38,357 bases of DNA, taken from positions 1 through 38,357 of the IMG/VR virus record IMGVR_UViG_3300044801_000070; one strand, written 5' to 3'. The stretch is from a virus. Under the pieces are notes generated by a model, which ran no database searches, was not told the origin of the DNA, and was given only the letters and a program-made list of their open reading frames with translations. Positions 1 to 7,297 of this stretch are shown here, piece by piece; the stretch's first letter is position 1; the number at the start of each line of letters is the position of its first letter. The position numbers and the translations under genes were made by a program.

Positions 1-127
1 AAGTAATGCAGTGAATTTAGTTAACGTTTTGCTATTTTCCCACAAAACTACTTGCTCGTTAGTTACAATTGACTTCGCATATATCTCCATAGTTGCATCA
101 ATATCCGAACGGACTGGGACTTCAGAT
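1..127. repeat. Left copy of 127-bp terminal direct repeat (circular overlap)
   Basis: Bases 1-127 are identical to bases 38231-38357. The capsid reading frame continues without a break across the join (351 down to 1, then 38230 down to 37613). This means the window is a linearised circular contig of 38,230 unique bases. A repeat of exactly 127 bases is also the largest k-mer commonly used by de Bruijn assemblers, so it is more likely an assembly overlap than a physical terminal repeat. That would fit a circularly permuted, headful-packaged genome. Confidence 0.93.
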
Positions 128-351
128 GCTGGATCAATACCAGAACCGTCTAGTTGACCGCCGTCAGTAGATAAGCGTTCAAAACGAGACATACGAGTAG
201 TTTTACCGATATAACTTTCGGCATGGTGTAGATCAACCCCGAAAGAGTGGATTAAGTTAAACATTGGAGTGCTTAGTAAATCTTCGCTTGCCTGTACAGG
301 CAATTCTGGAGCCATATTACCGATTCCGGTAATACCTGTAGAAAAAGACAT
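1..351 (-). CDS. Major capsid protein, N-terminal part (crosses the genome join)
   Basis: The gene starts at ATG 351-349 behind AACGAGG (8-nt spacing) and runs to base 1. It then continues at 38230 and stops at 37613, for 322 residues in all. This part encodes residues 1-117, starting MSFSTGITGIG. By length, Ala/Thr-rich composition and position just after a scaffold-like gene it is the major capsid protein, and it resembles the N4 gp56-type capsid family (inferred from sequence feel, not a search). No clear promoter was seen in the 161-base gap 352-512, so it is probably read from the late operon. It forms the icosahedral shell around the scaffold core. Confidence 0.82.
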   Translation of the reverse strand, partial: MSFSTGITGIGNMAPELPVQASEDLLSTPMFNLIHSFGVDLHHAESYIGKTTRMSRFERLSTDGGQLDGSGIDPASEVPVRSDIDATMEIYAKSIVTNEQVVLWENSKTLTKFTALL

Positions 352-512
352 AAAAAAACCTCGTTAAAGTTGATAATTTATGTTTGAGGCGAATCAAACT
401 AAAACTGCCAACACTGACGAGGTGTTTCTTTCGGTCTAAAAGTATGGACTTGCGAAGTCAATTATGCGCTATTCAAACGTTATCAAATTAAATATTTATC
501 AGCAAGAATCTA

Positions 513-1262
513 TTAACTTAATCCTTTACGTGCTTTTTGCATCCTTGCCCAATTTGCTGCTTTACGTTCTTCAGTTAGTATATTGCTACTTGACATCCCC
601 TCACCGGATTGTGTCATGCCTGTGCTAGAGGAAGATTTCGGTTTGTTGAAATTAGCTTCGGCTCTAGCAGATTCTTTCTTGTGATCGGTGTTAGGAACGA
701 ATTTCTTGACGGCTTTATAAATGTCTGACCATTTATCGTAGCCATCTTGTAGACGCTGCAAAGGACGTGAAACTTCGGGGTAATGATAATCTAAATAATC
801 TAAATTTTCTTGTGCGATTGTCTGGTTGAAGTCTGAAAATGTTTGCTGAAGTTTCATCGGATATTCTTGTTGTTCGCGCTGAATTCTTTGCTGCTCGTAA
901 ACCGCTTCACGCTGGGCAATCGCTGCCTGCACTTTCTTTTCAATACGTTGATCTTCTGTTTCTTCTTCCTGATAGCCTTGTTGCTGATATTGTTGTTGAG
1001 GCTGTTGCTTATTTAGAATAGCTTCCATCGCTGCTTTAAGAGCTTCTGCTTCTGCTGCCTTCTCTGACGCTCTTTTTTCTGCTGCTTCACGTTGCAAGCG
1101 ATCTTGTTTCCTAGCTTCTCTGAAGGCCTTCCAATTCGGATCTTCTTGCGTTTCTGTTGCAACTGCGGGGGCTTGAGTTTGTTGCTGAGTTTGTGCAGGT
1201 GTTTCAACTTTTTCTTGAGACAAATTTGCATCTACTTTAACTTCAGGCGTTGGCATAGTCAT
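513..1262 (-). CDS. Probable capsid scaffolding protein
   Basis: 249 residues, very rich in Gln, Glu, Lys and Ala. It has a low-complexity Gln-rich N-terminus (about 20-40), a long predicted coiled coil (about 45-145) and a short basic C-terminal tail. Acidic/helical composition, absence of Cys and position directly upstream of the capsid gene in the order portal - scaffold - capsid are typical of podovirus and siphovirus scaffolds, which build the procapsid and leave before packaging. The start at 1262 has AAGGAG upstream; ATG at residue 3 is an alternative. Its ribosome site overlaps that of the divergent gene at 1277. The call rests on composition and synteny. Confidence 0.68.
   Translation of the reverse strand: MTMPTPEVKVDANLSQEKVETPAQTQQQTQAPAVATETQEDPNWKAFREARKQDRLQREAAEKRASEKAAEAEALKAAMEAILNKQQPQQQYQQQGYQEEETEDQRIEKKVQAAIAQREAVYEQQRIQREQQEYPMKLQQTFSDFNQTIAQENLDYLDYHYPEVSRPLQRLQDGYDKWSDIYKAVKKFVPNTDHKKESARAEANFNKPKSSSSTGMTQSGEGMSSSNILTEERKAANWARMQKARKGLS
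1215..1243 (+). promoter_or_regulatory. Candidate rightward promoter for the alpha-CTD-like gene
   Basis: TTGAGA (1215-1220), 17-bp spacer, TAACTT (1238-1243). It lies inside the 5' end of the leftward scaffold gene, upstream of ATG 1277. The -35 box matches well and the -10 box weakly, so the call is tentative. Confidence 0.35.
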
Positions 1263-1266
1263 ATTG

Positions 1267-1275
1267 GAGGCTCCT
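1267..1275. promoter_or_regulatory. Shared palindromic ribosome-binding site for two divergent genes
   Basis: The sequence GGAGGCTCC reads GGAG(G/C)CTCC on both strands. On the plus strand GGAGG precedes ATG 1277; on the minus strand GGAGCC, within AAGGAG, precedes ATG 1262. The two start codons are only 14 bases apart, so the two mRNAs would overlap antisense across both ribosome sites. Confidence 0.7.
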
Positions 1276-1276
1276 T

Positions 1277-1564
1277 ATGGATGAAATTGACAATAATAAA
1301 ATTAAAGATATTGAATTAAAGAAAATAAGTGAAGAGCTTTTAAAACGCTTAGATGAATATAGAGAGACTATGAAATATATGGCAGGTGATGCACCAATTG
1401 GCATTATGTGCCTTCCTAAAGTAATTGAGAATGCTTTAATCGCACACGGCTGCTTGCGTGTCTACGATCTTTTCGATTGCGATTTTGTCAAAGTCAAAGG
1501 GCTCGGAGAAACTCGCATCCGGCAATTGACAACCTGCTTGGATCAATTCATCTCTATGTTTTAG
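1277..1564 (+). CDS. Small RNA polymerase alpha-CTD-like (helix-hairpin-helix) protein
   Basis: 95 residues. The N-terminal third is a charged helix (residues 7-35). Residues about 40-92 follow the pattern of the bacterial RNA polymerase alpha C-terminal domain: a Leu-rich first helix (LPKVIENALIAHG), a VYDLF segment matching the alpha-CTD V-G-(D/E)-L region, then VKVKGLGETRIRQL, matching the K-(G/N)-(F/L)-G-x-x-S/R-L-x-x-I helix-hairpin-helix. This domain binds DNA or transcription factors, so a regulatory role is inferred. It is the only rightward gene in this part of the late operon. Its strong GGAGG site is shared with the divergent scaffold gene, and its last 129 bases overlap antisense with the 202-residue gene. 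Bases 1277-1435 hold no leftward gene, which supports it being real. Confidence 0.66.
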   Translation: MDEIDNNKIKDIELKKISEELLKRLDEYRETMKYMAGDAPIGIMCLPKVIENALIAHGCLRVYDLFDCDFVKVKGLGETRIRQLTTCLDQFISMF

Positions 1565-2044
1565 GAAATATTCATGTTCTGAGAGCATATCAATGTTTTG
1601 ATCGTGTCTGACATAATCCCAAAATACGCCTTTAAAGAATGCTACGGACCATGCTTGCATTGTCTCATATCGCTTGTGTACAATAACATTTGTTCCGGCA
1701 AGTTCTGCCATCACCATTGCGCTAGGAAGTATCCACAGGCGCTTTACAATTCGATCTTTGGCTTTGTTATACAGGAAAACACTTTGATTAGGCCTGGGCT
1801 TTGGTAGATATGGCCAGCAATAGAATTTCCGGCGCTGTAAGTTTTTGATTAGAGGATCTGTTGCTATTATCATGACAACACAAAACTCTGGCTCATCAAT
1901 GATATTCCGGTGAAGCTCAATAGATTCTCTAAGATGCTTCATGATATCGTCAGTAAGCGCGTGGCCTACTTCTAGAGCGTCATATTTCGTCGTGTCATCT
2001 AATGCTTTCTTAGATAGTTCTCCAGCGGTCACTCTTTCACTCAT
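1436..2044 (-). CDS. Conserved-looking phage protein of unknown function, between portal and scaffold
   Basis: 202 residues, globular, with a well-mixed composition. Notable stretches are DPLIKNLQRRKFYCWPYLPKP, VFLYNKAKDRIVKRLWILPSA, YETMQAWSVAFFKG and a C-terminal HEYFLKHRDELIQAGC. The start has AAGGG eight bases upstream. I do not recognise a named family; the position between portal and scaffold suggests a virion-assembly or host-takeover role. The last 43 codons overlap antisense with the alpha-CTD-like gene. The start overlaps by eight bases the open frame that continues from the gene upstream (see 2037-2316). Confidence 0.75.
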   Translation of the reverse strand: MSERVTAGELSKKALDDTTKYDALEVGHALTDDIMKHLRESIELHRNIIDEPEFCVVMIIATDPLIKNLQRRKFYCWPYLPKPRPNQSVFLYNKAKDRIVKRLWILPSAMVMAELAGTNVIVHKRYETMQAWSVAFFKGVFWDYVRHDQNIDMLSEHEYFLKHRDELIQAGCQLPDASFSEPFDFDKIAIEKIVDTQAAVCD

Positions 2045-2127
2045 CTAGAAAACCCTTATAATAATTAGCTTTGTAAGCGCGCCATTGCTGTGGTGTAGGA
2101 TTAGGGATAAAGCTTCTTAGCTTTTTT
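2037..2127 (-). other. Out-of-frame coding extension after an A6 run (possible frameshift)
   Basis: The gene at 2101-2316 stops at 2101, but the +1 frame stays open and protein-like from the A6 run (2127-2122) to TGA 2039-2037. It encodes PNPTPQQWRAYK followed by NYYKGFLDE. Dropping one A from the run would fuse both parts into one protein of about 93 residues that overlaps the next start (2044) by eight bases, the usual spacing in this genome. No ATG starts the second frame. It is a sequencing or assembly indel, a natural frameshift, or programmed slippage. Confidence 0.55.
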
Positions 2128-2316
2128 CTGAGAATTTTTACGCGAACTTTTCTCAATTGCTGCTTCGTATGGTGTTTGTAGTTTAACAGATTCTTTAGGC
2201 AATTCGTTCTTTATCGCAGGGATTTCATGCGAAGGAACGATTGAAACATTCTCTACCCCATGTCTCTCTATTGGCGAATTAGCCTCGAATTTATCGATAC
2301 GCTCAAACTTACTCAT
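2101..2316 (-). CDS. Small hydrophilic protein, probably truncated by a frame change
   Basis: 71 residues from ATG 2316-2314, eight bases after AGGA; a TTG three bases earlier is less likely. It is hydrophilic and ends in a Lys-rich tail (SSRKNSQKKAKK). I do not recognise a family. The Lys-rich end holds an A6 run, after which the +1 frame stays open for 28 more codons, so the true C-terminus may be different. It belongs to the group of small basic proteins between portal and scaffold. Confidence 0.6.
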   Translation of the reverse strand: MSKFERIDKFEANSPIERHGVENVSIVPSHEIPAIKNELPKESVKLQTPYEAAIEKSSRKNSQKKAKKLYP

Positions 2317-2500
2317 CAAAAATTCCTAAATCATAATTTGTAAGTTTACAGCGTAATTTTTCATACCATTTTTTAAAGAATTTTTCGTATTCTTCTTTAG
2401 TAGGAAATCTGTTGTGGTGTACATGGAAATACATTTGAATTTGATGTTTTATATAGCGATTAATCAAATCCAAGAAATATTCATCAGTCCACAATTCCAT
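2309..2500 (-). CDS. Small hypothetical protein rich in aromatic residues
   Basis: 63 residues with many Tyr, Phe, Trp and His and a central helix-forming stretch (TKEEYEKFFKKWYEKL). No family recognised. Its ATG overlaps the TAA of the upstream gene as TAATG, and its end overlaps the next start, so it is translationally coupled on both sides in the late operon. Confidence 0.6.
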   Translation of the reverse strand: MELWTDEYFLDLINRYIKHQIQMYFHVHHNRFPTKEEYEKFFKKWYEKLRCKLTNYDLGIFDE

Positions 2501-2715
2501 TAATGATCACACTCGTTAGTCTTTTCATATGTCGTAGGCCGATCTTTTCCGGCTCTAGGCAAGAAAGCACCCCATCCGTTAGATTCGCCCTTAGGCGTTA
2601 AATCGCGATTCATTTCCCAATGATCGTTGGGAACAGCGCGACCGGAACCTTTTTTGATTACGTCCGCGGTTTTATCTTTAGCGTAATCAGGTGCATGATG
2701 TGTTTTTTTAGACAT
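2500..2715 (-). CDS. Small hydrophilic basic protein
   Basis: 71 residues, rich in Lys, Asp, Gly and Pro, predicted largely disordered (KKTHHAPDYAKDKTADVIKKG). No family recognised. It resembles the neighbouring 63- and 64-residue proteins in size and charge and may be a minor virion or DNA-associated protein. It is coupled to the next gene by a TAATG overlap. A hairpin with a U-tract (2739-2784) lies just upstream of its ribosome site. Confidence 0.6.
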   Translation of the reverse strand: MSKKTHHAPDYAKDKTADVIKKGSGRAVPNDHWEMNRDLTPKGESNGWGAFLPRAGKDRPTTYEKTNECDH

Positions 2716-2733
2716 AAAACCCCTTTGTATTTA

Positions 2734-2784
2734 AAAATGGGATGATGGACTTACACCATCTCACAGGGACTACTATATCATCCC
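2734..2784 (-). terminator. Leftward hairpin with U-tract (terminator or attenuator)
   Basis: GGGATGAT (2739-2746) pairs perfectly with ATCATCCC (2777-2784) around a 30-base loop that can itself fold (GATGG/CCATC read leftward). Reading leftward the stem is followed by ATTTTTAAA, a U-tract. It sits between two small late genes, where it could lower expression of the genes beyond. Confidence 0.5.
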
Positions 2785-2814
2785 GTCTCGATTCTTCGAC
2801 ATTATCCCAATGTG

Positions 2815-3009
2815 TTAATGCTGTGCTCTATGTTTCTTCGCATAAGCTGCAAGACCATCGACAGACTTCTTGTATTCTGCGTTTTGATTCATTTCGCTGG
2901 AATATTTGCCATCTGCAACGTTGACATCAGTCATTTTCTTTTCCCAATGCCCCTCGTTAAATTGAGGCATTGCTGCATGTTTGCCATGTGCTTCTTTACT
3001 ATGTGCCAT
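2815..3009 (-). CDS. Small His/Lys-rich protein
   Basis: 64 residues, rich in His, Lys, Ala and Asn (N-terminus MAHSKEAHGKHAAMPQF, C-terminus AYAKKHRAQH). It is basic, hydrophilic and has no Cys. The start has GGAGACAGT upstream. No family recognised; probably a minor DNA-associated or virion protein. Confidence 0.6.
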   Translation of the reverse strand: MAHSKEAHGKHAAMPQFNEGHWEKKMTDVNVADGKYSSEMNQNAEYKKSVDGLAAYAKKHRAQH

Positions 3010-3037
3010 ACTGTCTCCTTATCCTATTTAGGCTGAT

Positions 3038-3208
3038 TTATTTTTCATCAAATGATTGACCAAATATATTGTTTAACTTTCCTATACACACCAAACAATA
3101 AGACTTTGAAAATGGTTTAATATATTTTGCTATATCGGGCGGAATGGAAATTACAATAAATCTATAATCTTTCGTTTCCATTATTTTATTACAATCAGAA
3201 CATATCAT
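3038..3208 (-). CDS. Tiny zinc-ribbon protein (CxxC...CxxC)
   Basis: 56 residues from ATG 3208-3206 to TAA 3040-3038. It carries MICSDCNK at residues 1-8 and YCLVCIGK at residues 37-44, two CxxC pairs about 32 residues apart, the usual plan of a zinc ribbon. It fills an otherwise empty 200-base gap between two coding genes. No Shine-Dalgarno is obvious; the start lies just past the stop of the upstream gene, so re-initiation is likely. Function unknown. Confidence 0.62.
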   Translation of the reverse strand: MICSDCNKIMETKDYRFIVISIPPDIAKYIKPFSKSYCLVCIGKLNNIFGQSFDEK

Positions 3209-3214
3209 ATTTTT

Positions 3215-3406
3215 TTATTTACCAAGATTTGATAATGTTTTTCTGCTAGAATTTTTATAATTCTTTCCGAAAGATTTACTAGTATCTTTTGCGTGTTTCT
3301 TTATGTCTTTTTTTTGGTGTTCTTTCATAGAAATTGGAGGATCTTTTCTAACCGATTTAGATAGTGTTTTTCCAACTTTTCGAACTGCTTTTGGTGTTGT
3401 TGCCAT
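3215..3406 (-). CDS. Very basic small protein (Lys/Arg/Ser-rich)
   Basis: 63 residues with more than a quarter Lys plus Arg, plus many Ser and Thr (KAVRKVGKTLSKSVRKDPP). It has the look of a nucleic-acid-binding or DNA-condensing peptide. A strong TAGGAG site lies seven bases before the ATG. It follows the portal gene with a nine-base gap. No family is recognised; a minor capsid-associated role is inferred from position. Confidence 0.62.
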   Translation of the reverse strand: MATTPKAVRKVGKTLSKSVRKDPPISMKEHQKKDIKKHAKDTSKSFGKNYKNSSRKTLSNLGK

Positions 3407-3415
3407 AATAATCTC

Positions 3416-5449
3416 CTACCCAGCCATTGCCGGTTGTTGTGATGCTTTATTAACACCTTTAATATATTCCGCCAACTCTAAATTGCTGCGGAAGTTAGCT
3501 AAGTCGAGATCTTCCAATTCAATCATTGCCTTAACAGTGTCTAGATCCGCTTGAGTCTGTTTATGCAAAGCTCCGGCATGTAAGTCTTCGATTTTAGCAA
3601 ATCGCTCTTGAGTAGAGGCCTGGAGATCCATTTCTTTAGCCATGTCGACTTTAGACCTGCTAAATGCTGCCATAATCTTAGCGTTGTCTAATCTCTCTTG
3701 CTGCTGGGCTTGAGCTTGCTGCTGCTGTTGTTGCTGCTGATTCTGTTCTTCCATATCTGCGATGACTTGCTTCTTATTTGTAATAAATGCCGCTCGTAAG
3801 ATGGACTTATCTGCGATACCCATACCCAATTCTTTGAAATGGAGAAGTTGTTGCAGCTCCATCTGTCGTTGACTCGTACTATAATTACCTTCTTCGACAG
3901 CGACGGCATATTTTTGGCTATGTGAAGTAAAGAATCTTGGATCTGCTTCATGACCCAGAATGTTACGGATTTTACCTTTGCTAAAGTTCTTTCTAATCGC
4001 GGACAGGCGTATCTTACCATAGAGTCTTTGCGTATAATCGAGTTTGTCAAAGATCGTCTGTAGAGTAGTAAGGCCCGCCCCTTGTCTAAGCATCGATAGG
4101 ATTCCAGATTTATCGTCGGTCGCTGCTCCCAAAAGCTCTTCATTGACCCCCGAAATTTTAGTGATATCTTCCGCTAAACTTGCTGAAAGTTCAAGCAAAG
4201 ACTGAGGAATGTTAACCGGTTCAATCCTTTGAATTTCATTCGGTAAATGCCCAGCTTTAAGAGGTACTAAGAAACCATCGCCTCCGCTTGATTGACGGAA
4301 AGCTTTTGTGTCCACAACGACATCAACGGGATAAATCCAGCCAGCATTTAAAGACGACTGGAGAATTTGCAGTTCGATAACTTTTCTCATGTTATAAAGA
4401 AACTGGCTATCACGAAGATTTCTAATGATACCCTGCTTACGCCACGCGTACGCCTGAATATCTTGCTCTATATAGCATTGTGAGGGCACAAAAGGATACT
4501 CATCTATTCCTAGCAAATTCTTGCCATGATAGACAATATTGCCCCCAAGCGTGATTACAAGCTTGACAGTTGGAATATCAACTTCTTTGACTTTAAGCCA
4601 CGGTTGTTGAGCAAGCGTACGCTCCATCATATCGTCTTCGTCGCTTTCTTCCTGTTCCCATTCCACAGCCTCGCCGGAAATAGGATCTAGAACAATTTTC
4701 CCTCTGCGAGTCGTGCGATAATAGAATTCGTCATAGGTAAAAAGATTGTTAATGGCCACATTCTGAAGCTCGGCTTGTAATGGAAACCTACCATCTTTAA
4801 ACCCTCCTGGCTTCATCTTATCGATCTCTTTAGAGTACCCAGGAAGCAACGTTTTAGCAACCTGCTTAGATGTCCAACGTCTTCGCCAAATCCCATTACA
4901 GTCGGAAAGATCCTGCTTCCTAGCATATTGATCAATTAAATAATTATTATATGATACAGAATCCGAAAAAAAATCGCCCGAGATCGGGTCCAGGGTATAA
5001 TCTGGGTATAAATGGAGAAGCGTTTCACCTGTATCCAAACAGCCTTCAAATGATTGTGATAGGTATTCTTGAAATCCATCTCTATCTTCGCACCACCGCA
5101 TTACTTTGTTGTAATCATCGGCTAATGGATCGTCATTATCGCTAAGAGGAACTGTAATAGTAGATTTGCGATTCTTCCGCTGAAAACCGGCTATCATATT
5201 GATGTGACGGCGAATCAGATTGAAAAAGAACTTCTGTACATTCTGCGAATTATTACCGTAGAATTGATTATAAAGATTTTGATCACCGACTTTAAAACGC
5301 TTGTCAATAGCTCCTTGAAGCCATAGCGTAGAATTGCAAGTGTAGTTCATTTGATAGAACCAGTCTTGCATTTGCTTTAGATCTTTAGTCTGTATATCAG
5401 TCGGGTCAATATAGCCTAGAGAATATTGACCTGATTCGTACGATCCCAT
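3416..5449 (-). CDS. Portal protein
   Basis: 677 residues, the size of a P22-type portal. It lies directly after the large terminase, as portals do. Twelve copies would form the vertex ring through which DNA enters and leaves. Visible features are an N-terminal Trp/Tyr-rich region, the stretch FFFNLIRRHINMIAGFQRKNR typical of portal clip/wing regions, a long helical C-terminal third, and a run of Gln near residues 565-585. ATG 5449 has AAAGG eight bases upstream. Family naming is by size, synteny and composition. Confidence 0.85.
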   Translation of the reverse strand: MGSYESGQYSLGYIDPTDIQTKDLKQMQDWFYQMNYTCNSTLWLQGAIDKRFKVGDQNLYNQFYGNNSQNVQKFFFNLIRRHINMIAGFQRKNRKSTITVPLSDNDDPLADDYNKVMRWCEDRDGFQEYLSQSFEGCLDTGETLLHLYPDYTLDPISGDFFSDSVSYNNYLIDQYARKQDLSDCNGIWRRRWTSKQVAKTLLPGYSKEIDKMKPGGFKDGRFPLQAELQNVAINNLFTYDEFYYRTTRRGKIVLDPISGEAVEWEQEESDEDDMMERTLAQQPWLKVKEVDIPTVKLVITLGGNIVYHGKNLLGIDEYPFVPSQCYIEQDIQAYAWRKQGIIRNLRDSQFLYNMRKVIELQILQSSLNAGWIYPVDVVVDTKAFRQSSGGDGFLVPLKAGHLPNEIQRIEPVNIPQSLLELSASLAEDITKISGVNEELLGAATDDKSGILSMLRQGAGLTTLQTIFDKLDYTQRLYGKIRLSAIRKNFSKGKIRNILGHEADPRFFTSHSQKYAVAVEEGNYSTSQRQMELQQLLHFKELGMGIADKSILRAAFITNKKQVIADMEEQNQQQQQQQQAQAQQQERLDNAKIMAAFSRSKVDMAKEMDLQASTQERFAKIEDLHAGALHKQTQADLDTVKAMIELEDLDLANFRSNLELAEYIKGVNKASQQPAMAG

Positions 5450-5459
5450 CGATAAGCCT

Positions 5460-5497
5460 TTGTAAATATAAAGCTTTTTATATCATATTATTTACAA
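5460..5497. repeat. AT-rich nested inverted repeat between terL and portal
   Basis: TTGTAAAT (5460-5467) matches ATTTACAA (5490-5497) as an inverted repeat. An inner ATATAAA/TTTATAT stem lies between them. The structure sits in the 61-base gap between terL and the portal gene and could stabilise or process the late mRNA. There is no U-tract. Confidence 0.45.
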
Positions 5498-5510
5498 TCT
5501 ATCAAATCTT

Positions 5511-6785
5511 TTAAAAATATCCTCCTACTGGATTAGCTATAAATCCGTACCCATCGTCCCCAAAGACATTCTTACGAAGTTGGTCATAGGATATGTTCTC
5601 ATCGGGATGCGAGAACTCGCCTTCTGGGAAGGCAGAAAAACAGGCATATCTAAGCGCATCGGGTAAATGGTCATTCTTTTTAACCGGCGCATCTTCCCCT
5701 CTATCTGCTGCTTTTGGATCCCAGGCGTATGATTGCATTTGTTCACGGAGGATAGTACATGAACGATGAATGACAATGTTTTTGCCTGCTATAAACTTGC
5801 CAACTGTTTTTATGCCAGGAATAACATCATTTTTTGCATCTAATACAGGGATGTCCGCTTGACGTAGAGCTATTTTTAAACTTGCTGCTGCGGGATCTAG
5901 ATAGACTGCTGAAATGTTACGATGTCCGATAAACTCTTTGAGATCAATAACAAGCTCCGCATCAGTTTTGGAGCGTCCTTTCTTTGCTGAATCATAGTAA
6001 TATTCCGCTTCAACGCGTAGTTGTGGCCACTTATTGGGGGTGACTGCACATAAGACAGCAGCTGTCGCGTTTGTAGTGCCGTAGTCAATTCCGACCACAT
6101 AGTACGACGGCGAAGGAAACGGGCGATCATATTCATTATCTTTGTCGTAACAGTCATAAATAGCTCCGTGTGCTAATGCCCACTCTCCCAAGATGTATCG
6201 ATTGTACCACATACCAGTATAAGAGGCTTTAAGCTGCTGCTTGTATGCTTCATCGAGGGTTGGATTGTCTTCAAGCGAGAAGTTCCAGCACACGAGATCT
6301 AACCCAGGTTTATCAATATAGTCTTTCTTAAGCCAATGCGCCGGGCCTTCAGGGTTGCACGTTGCTAGCAGCTTTGCACCAGGAACACGTAAACGGCTTT
6401 CTAACATTTTCCAAAATGGCTCGGGCAGGTTCGTTGCTTCGTCCACATACGCAAGTGCTAAAGTGGAGCCCTGAATTGTGGCCACAGCCGACACATCGGG
6501 AGCGCCCACAAACCACACATCTCTGCCGTATAGTCTGCTCATTTGGGCTTTCTCGGTCGGACATGGGAAACCAAGCCTTTGATATAGATGCGTGAGTATG
6601 TTTCTTTGAATAGATGTTCGGTTAACGCCGATAATCATCGCATCGCCAGGAGGGCCATTCTTTAGATCGTATATGAGTCGCTCAGTGCTGCTAAAAGTCT
6701 TTCCGCTGCTGACAGCGCCAACCCATATATTAAAGCGGTGGGTGGCCTCTGCAAAGCTTTTATTCTGTTTTGGGCTTGTTATCAA
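5511..6785 (-). CDS. terL: Terminase large subunit (packaging ATPase and nuclease)
   Basis: 424 residues. ATPase domain: Walker A GAVSSGKT (23-30), Walker B LALAYVDE (109-116) and coupling motif ATCNPEG (141-147). RNase H-like nuclease domain: GIDYG with Asp234, YLDPAA (near 297) and DHLPDALRYA (near 375), which supply the metal-binding acids. This is the PBSX/terminase_6-like type. It pumps DNA into the procapsid through the portal and cuts it. The start is TTG 6785-6783 behind AAAGG with six-base spacing and overlaps terS by 26 bases; no early ATG exists before the Walker A. Confidence 0.95.
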   Translation of the reverse strand: MITSPKQNKSFAEATHRFNIWVGAVSSGKTFSSTERLIYDLKNGPPGDAMIIGVNRTSIQRNILTHLYQRLGFPCPTEKAQMSRLYGRDVWFVGAPDVSAVATIQGSTLALAYVDEATNLPEPFWKMLESRLRVPGAKLLATCNPEGPAHWLKKDYIDKPGLDLVCWNFSLEDNPTLDEAYKQQLKASYTGMWYNRYILGEWALAHGAIYDCYDKDNEYDRPFPSPSYYVVGIDYGTTNATAAVLCAVTPNKWPQLRVEAEYYYDSAKKGRSKTDAELVIDLKEFIGHRNISAVYLDPAAASLKIALRQADIPVLDAKNDVIPGIKTVGKFIAGKNIVIHRSCTILREQMQSYAWDPKAADRGEDAPVKKNDHLPDALRYACFSAFPEGEFSHPDENISYDQLRKNVFGDDGYGFIANPVGGYF

Positions 6786-7215
6786 GTGTAGCCTTTAAAC
6801 TTTCAATTTCTGCTTCTAATGCCATTATACGATGATCTTTTGCAATCGAATTATCGTTGATAGGGATCAAATTAGAATCGTCTGAGTCACGTTGTTTAAG
6901 CCGACACTTTCCTAACCATATCAAGAGCGGGGTATTTTTATTTTTAATAGCTTCGTCATATTGTACTTTTCGCAGACAACTTTCACCTTTTTGCCTTATT
7001 TTCTGGGAATATTCGGTAAACGACATATTATATTTTTCAACTACACGTTCATAAAATCTTTCATATGTTAAATCAAAATTAGGTGCAATTTCTGTTCCGT
7101 GACATCCGGCTTCCAAAAGTTCATCTACTAAATTCCAGTCAATTGGTTTCTGTTGACGACCGCCGTTTTGTATTTGCACTTTATTTTCTTTTTTCATGGC
7201 TTTCTTTTTAGCCAT
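6760..7215 (-). CDS. terS: Terminase small subunit
   Basis: 151 residues directly upstream of and overlapping terL. The N-terminus is basic. Residues about 25-60 form a helix-turn-helix (IDWNLVDELLEAGCHGTEIA then LTYERFYERV) of the kind small terminases use to recognise viral DNA. The middle holds the EAIKNKNTPLLIWLGK segment common in TerS proteins, and the C-terminus is a short coiled coil (EAEIESLKATLDN). It is the first gene of the late leftward operon. ATG 7215 has a GGTGA site. Confidence 0.85.
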   Translation of the reverse strand: MAKKKAMKKENKVQIQNGGRQQKPIDWNLVDELLEAGCHGTEIAPNFDLTYERFYERVVEKYNMSFTEYSQKIRQKGESCLRKVQYDEAIKNKNTPLLIWLGKCRLKQRDSDDSNLIPINDNSIAKDHRIMALEAEIESLKATLDNKPKTE

Positions 7216-7238
7216 TAAATCACCATATTTTTATTTTT

Positions 7239-7267
7239 AGGATAGGAATAGTTGGTATTAGTCGCAA
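7239..7267 (-). promoter_or_regulatory. Leftward promoter of the packaging/late operon
   Basis: Reading leftward: TTGCGA (7267-7262), exactly 17 bases, TATCCT (7244-7239), then about 24 bases to the terS ATG. It is a good sigma70-type match and lies back to back with the rightward promoter at 7298. Confidence 0.6.
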
Positions 7268-7297
7268 GGATTATTTTTTGTGTACGTATCATATGTG

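Noticed and set aside
839-1021. Rightward frame inside the scaffold gene
   Set aside because: Shadow; no start signals, and unlike the frame at 1277 it shows no domain-like pattern.
2739-2784. Third mini tRNA-like fold (GATGG-TGTAAGT-CCATC with GGGAT/ATCCC)
   Set aside because: Loop lacks the TTCGA consensus and only 46 nt are involved; a terminator-like hairpin explains it better.
3688-4143. 151-residue leftward frame inside the portal gene
   Set aside because: Alternative frame within a confident gene on the same strand, no ribosome site.
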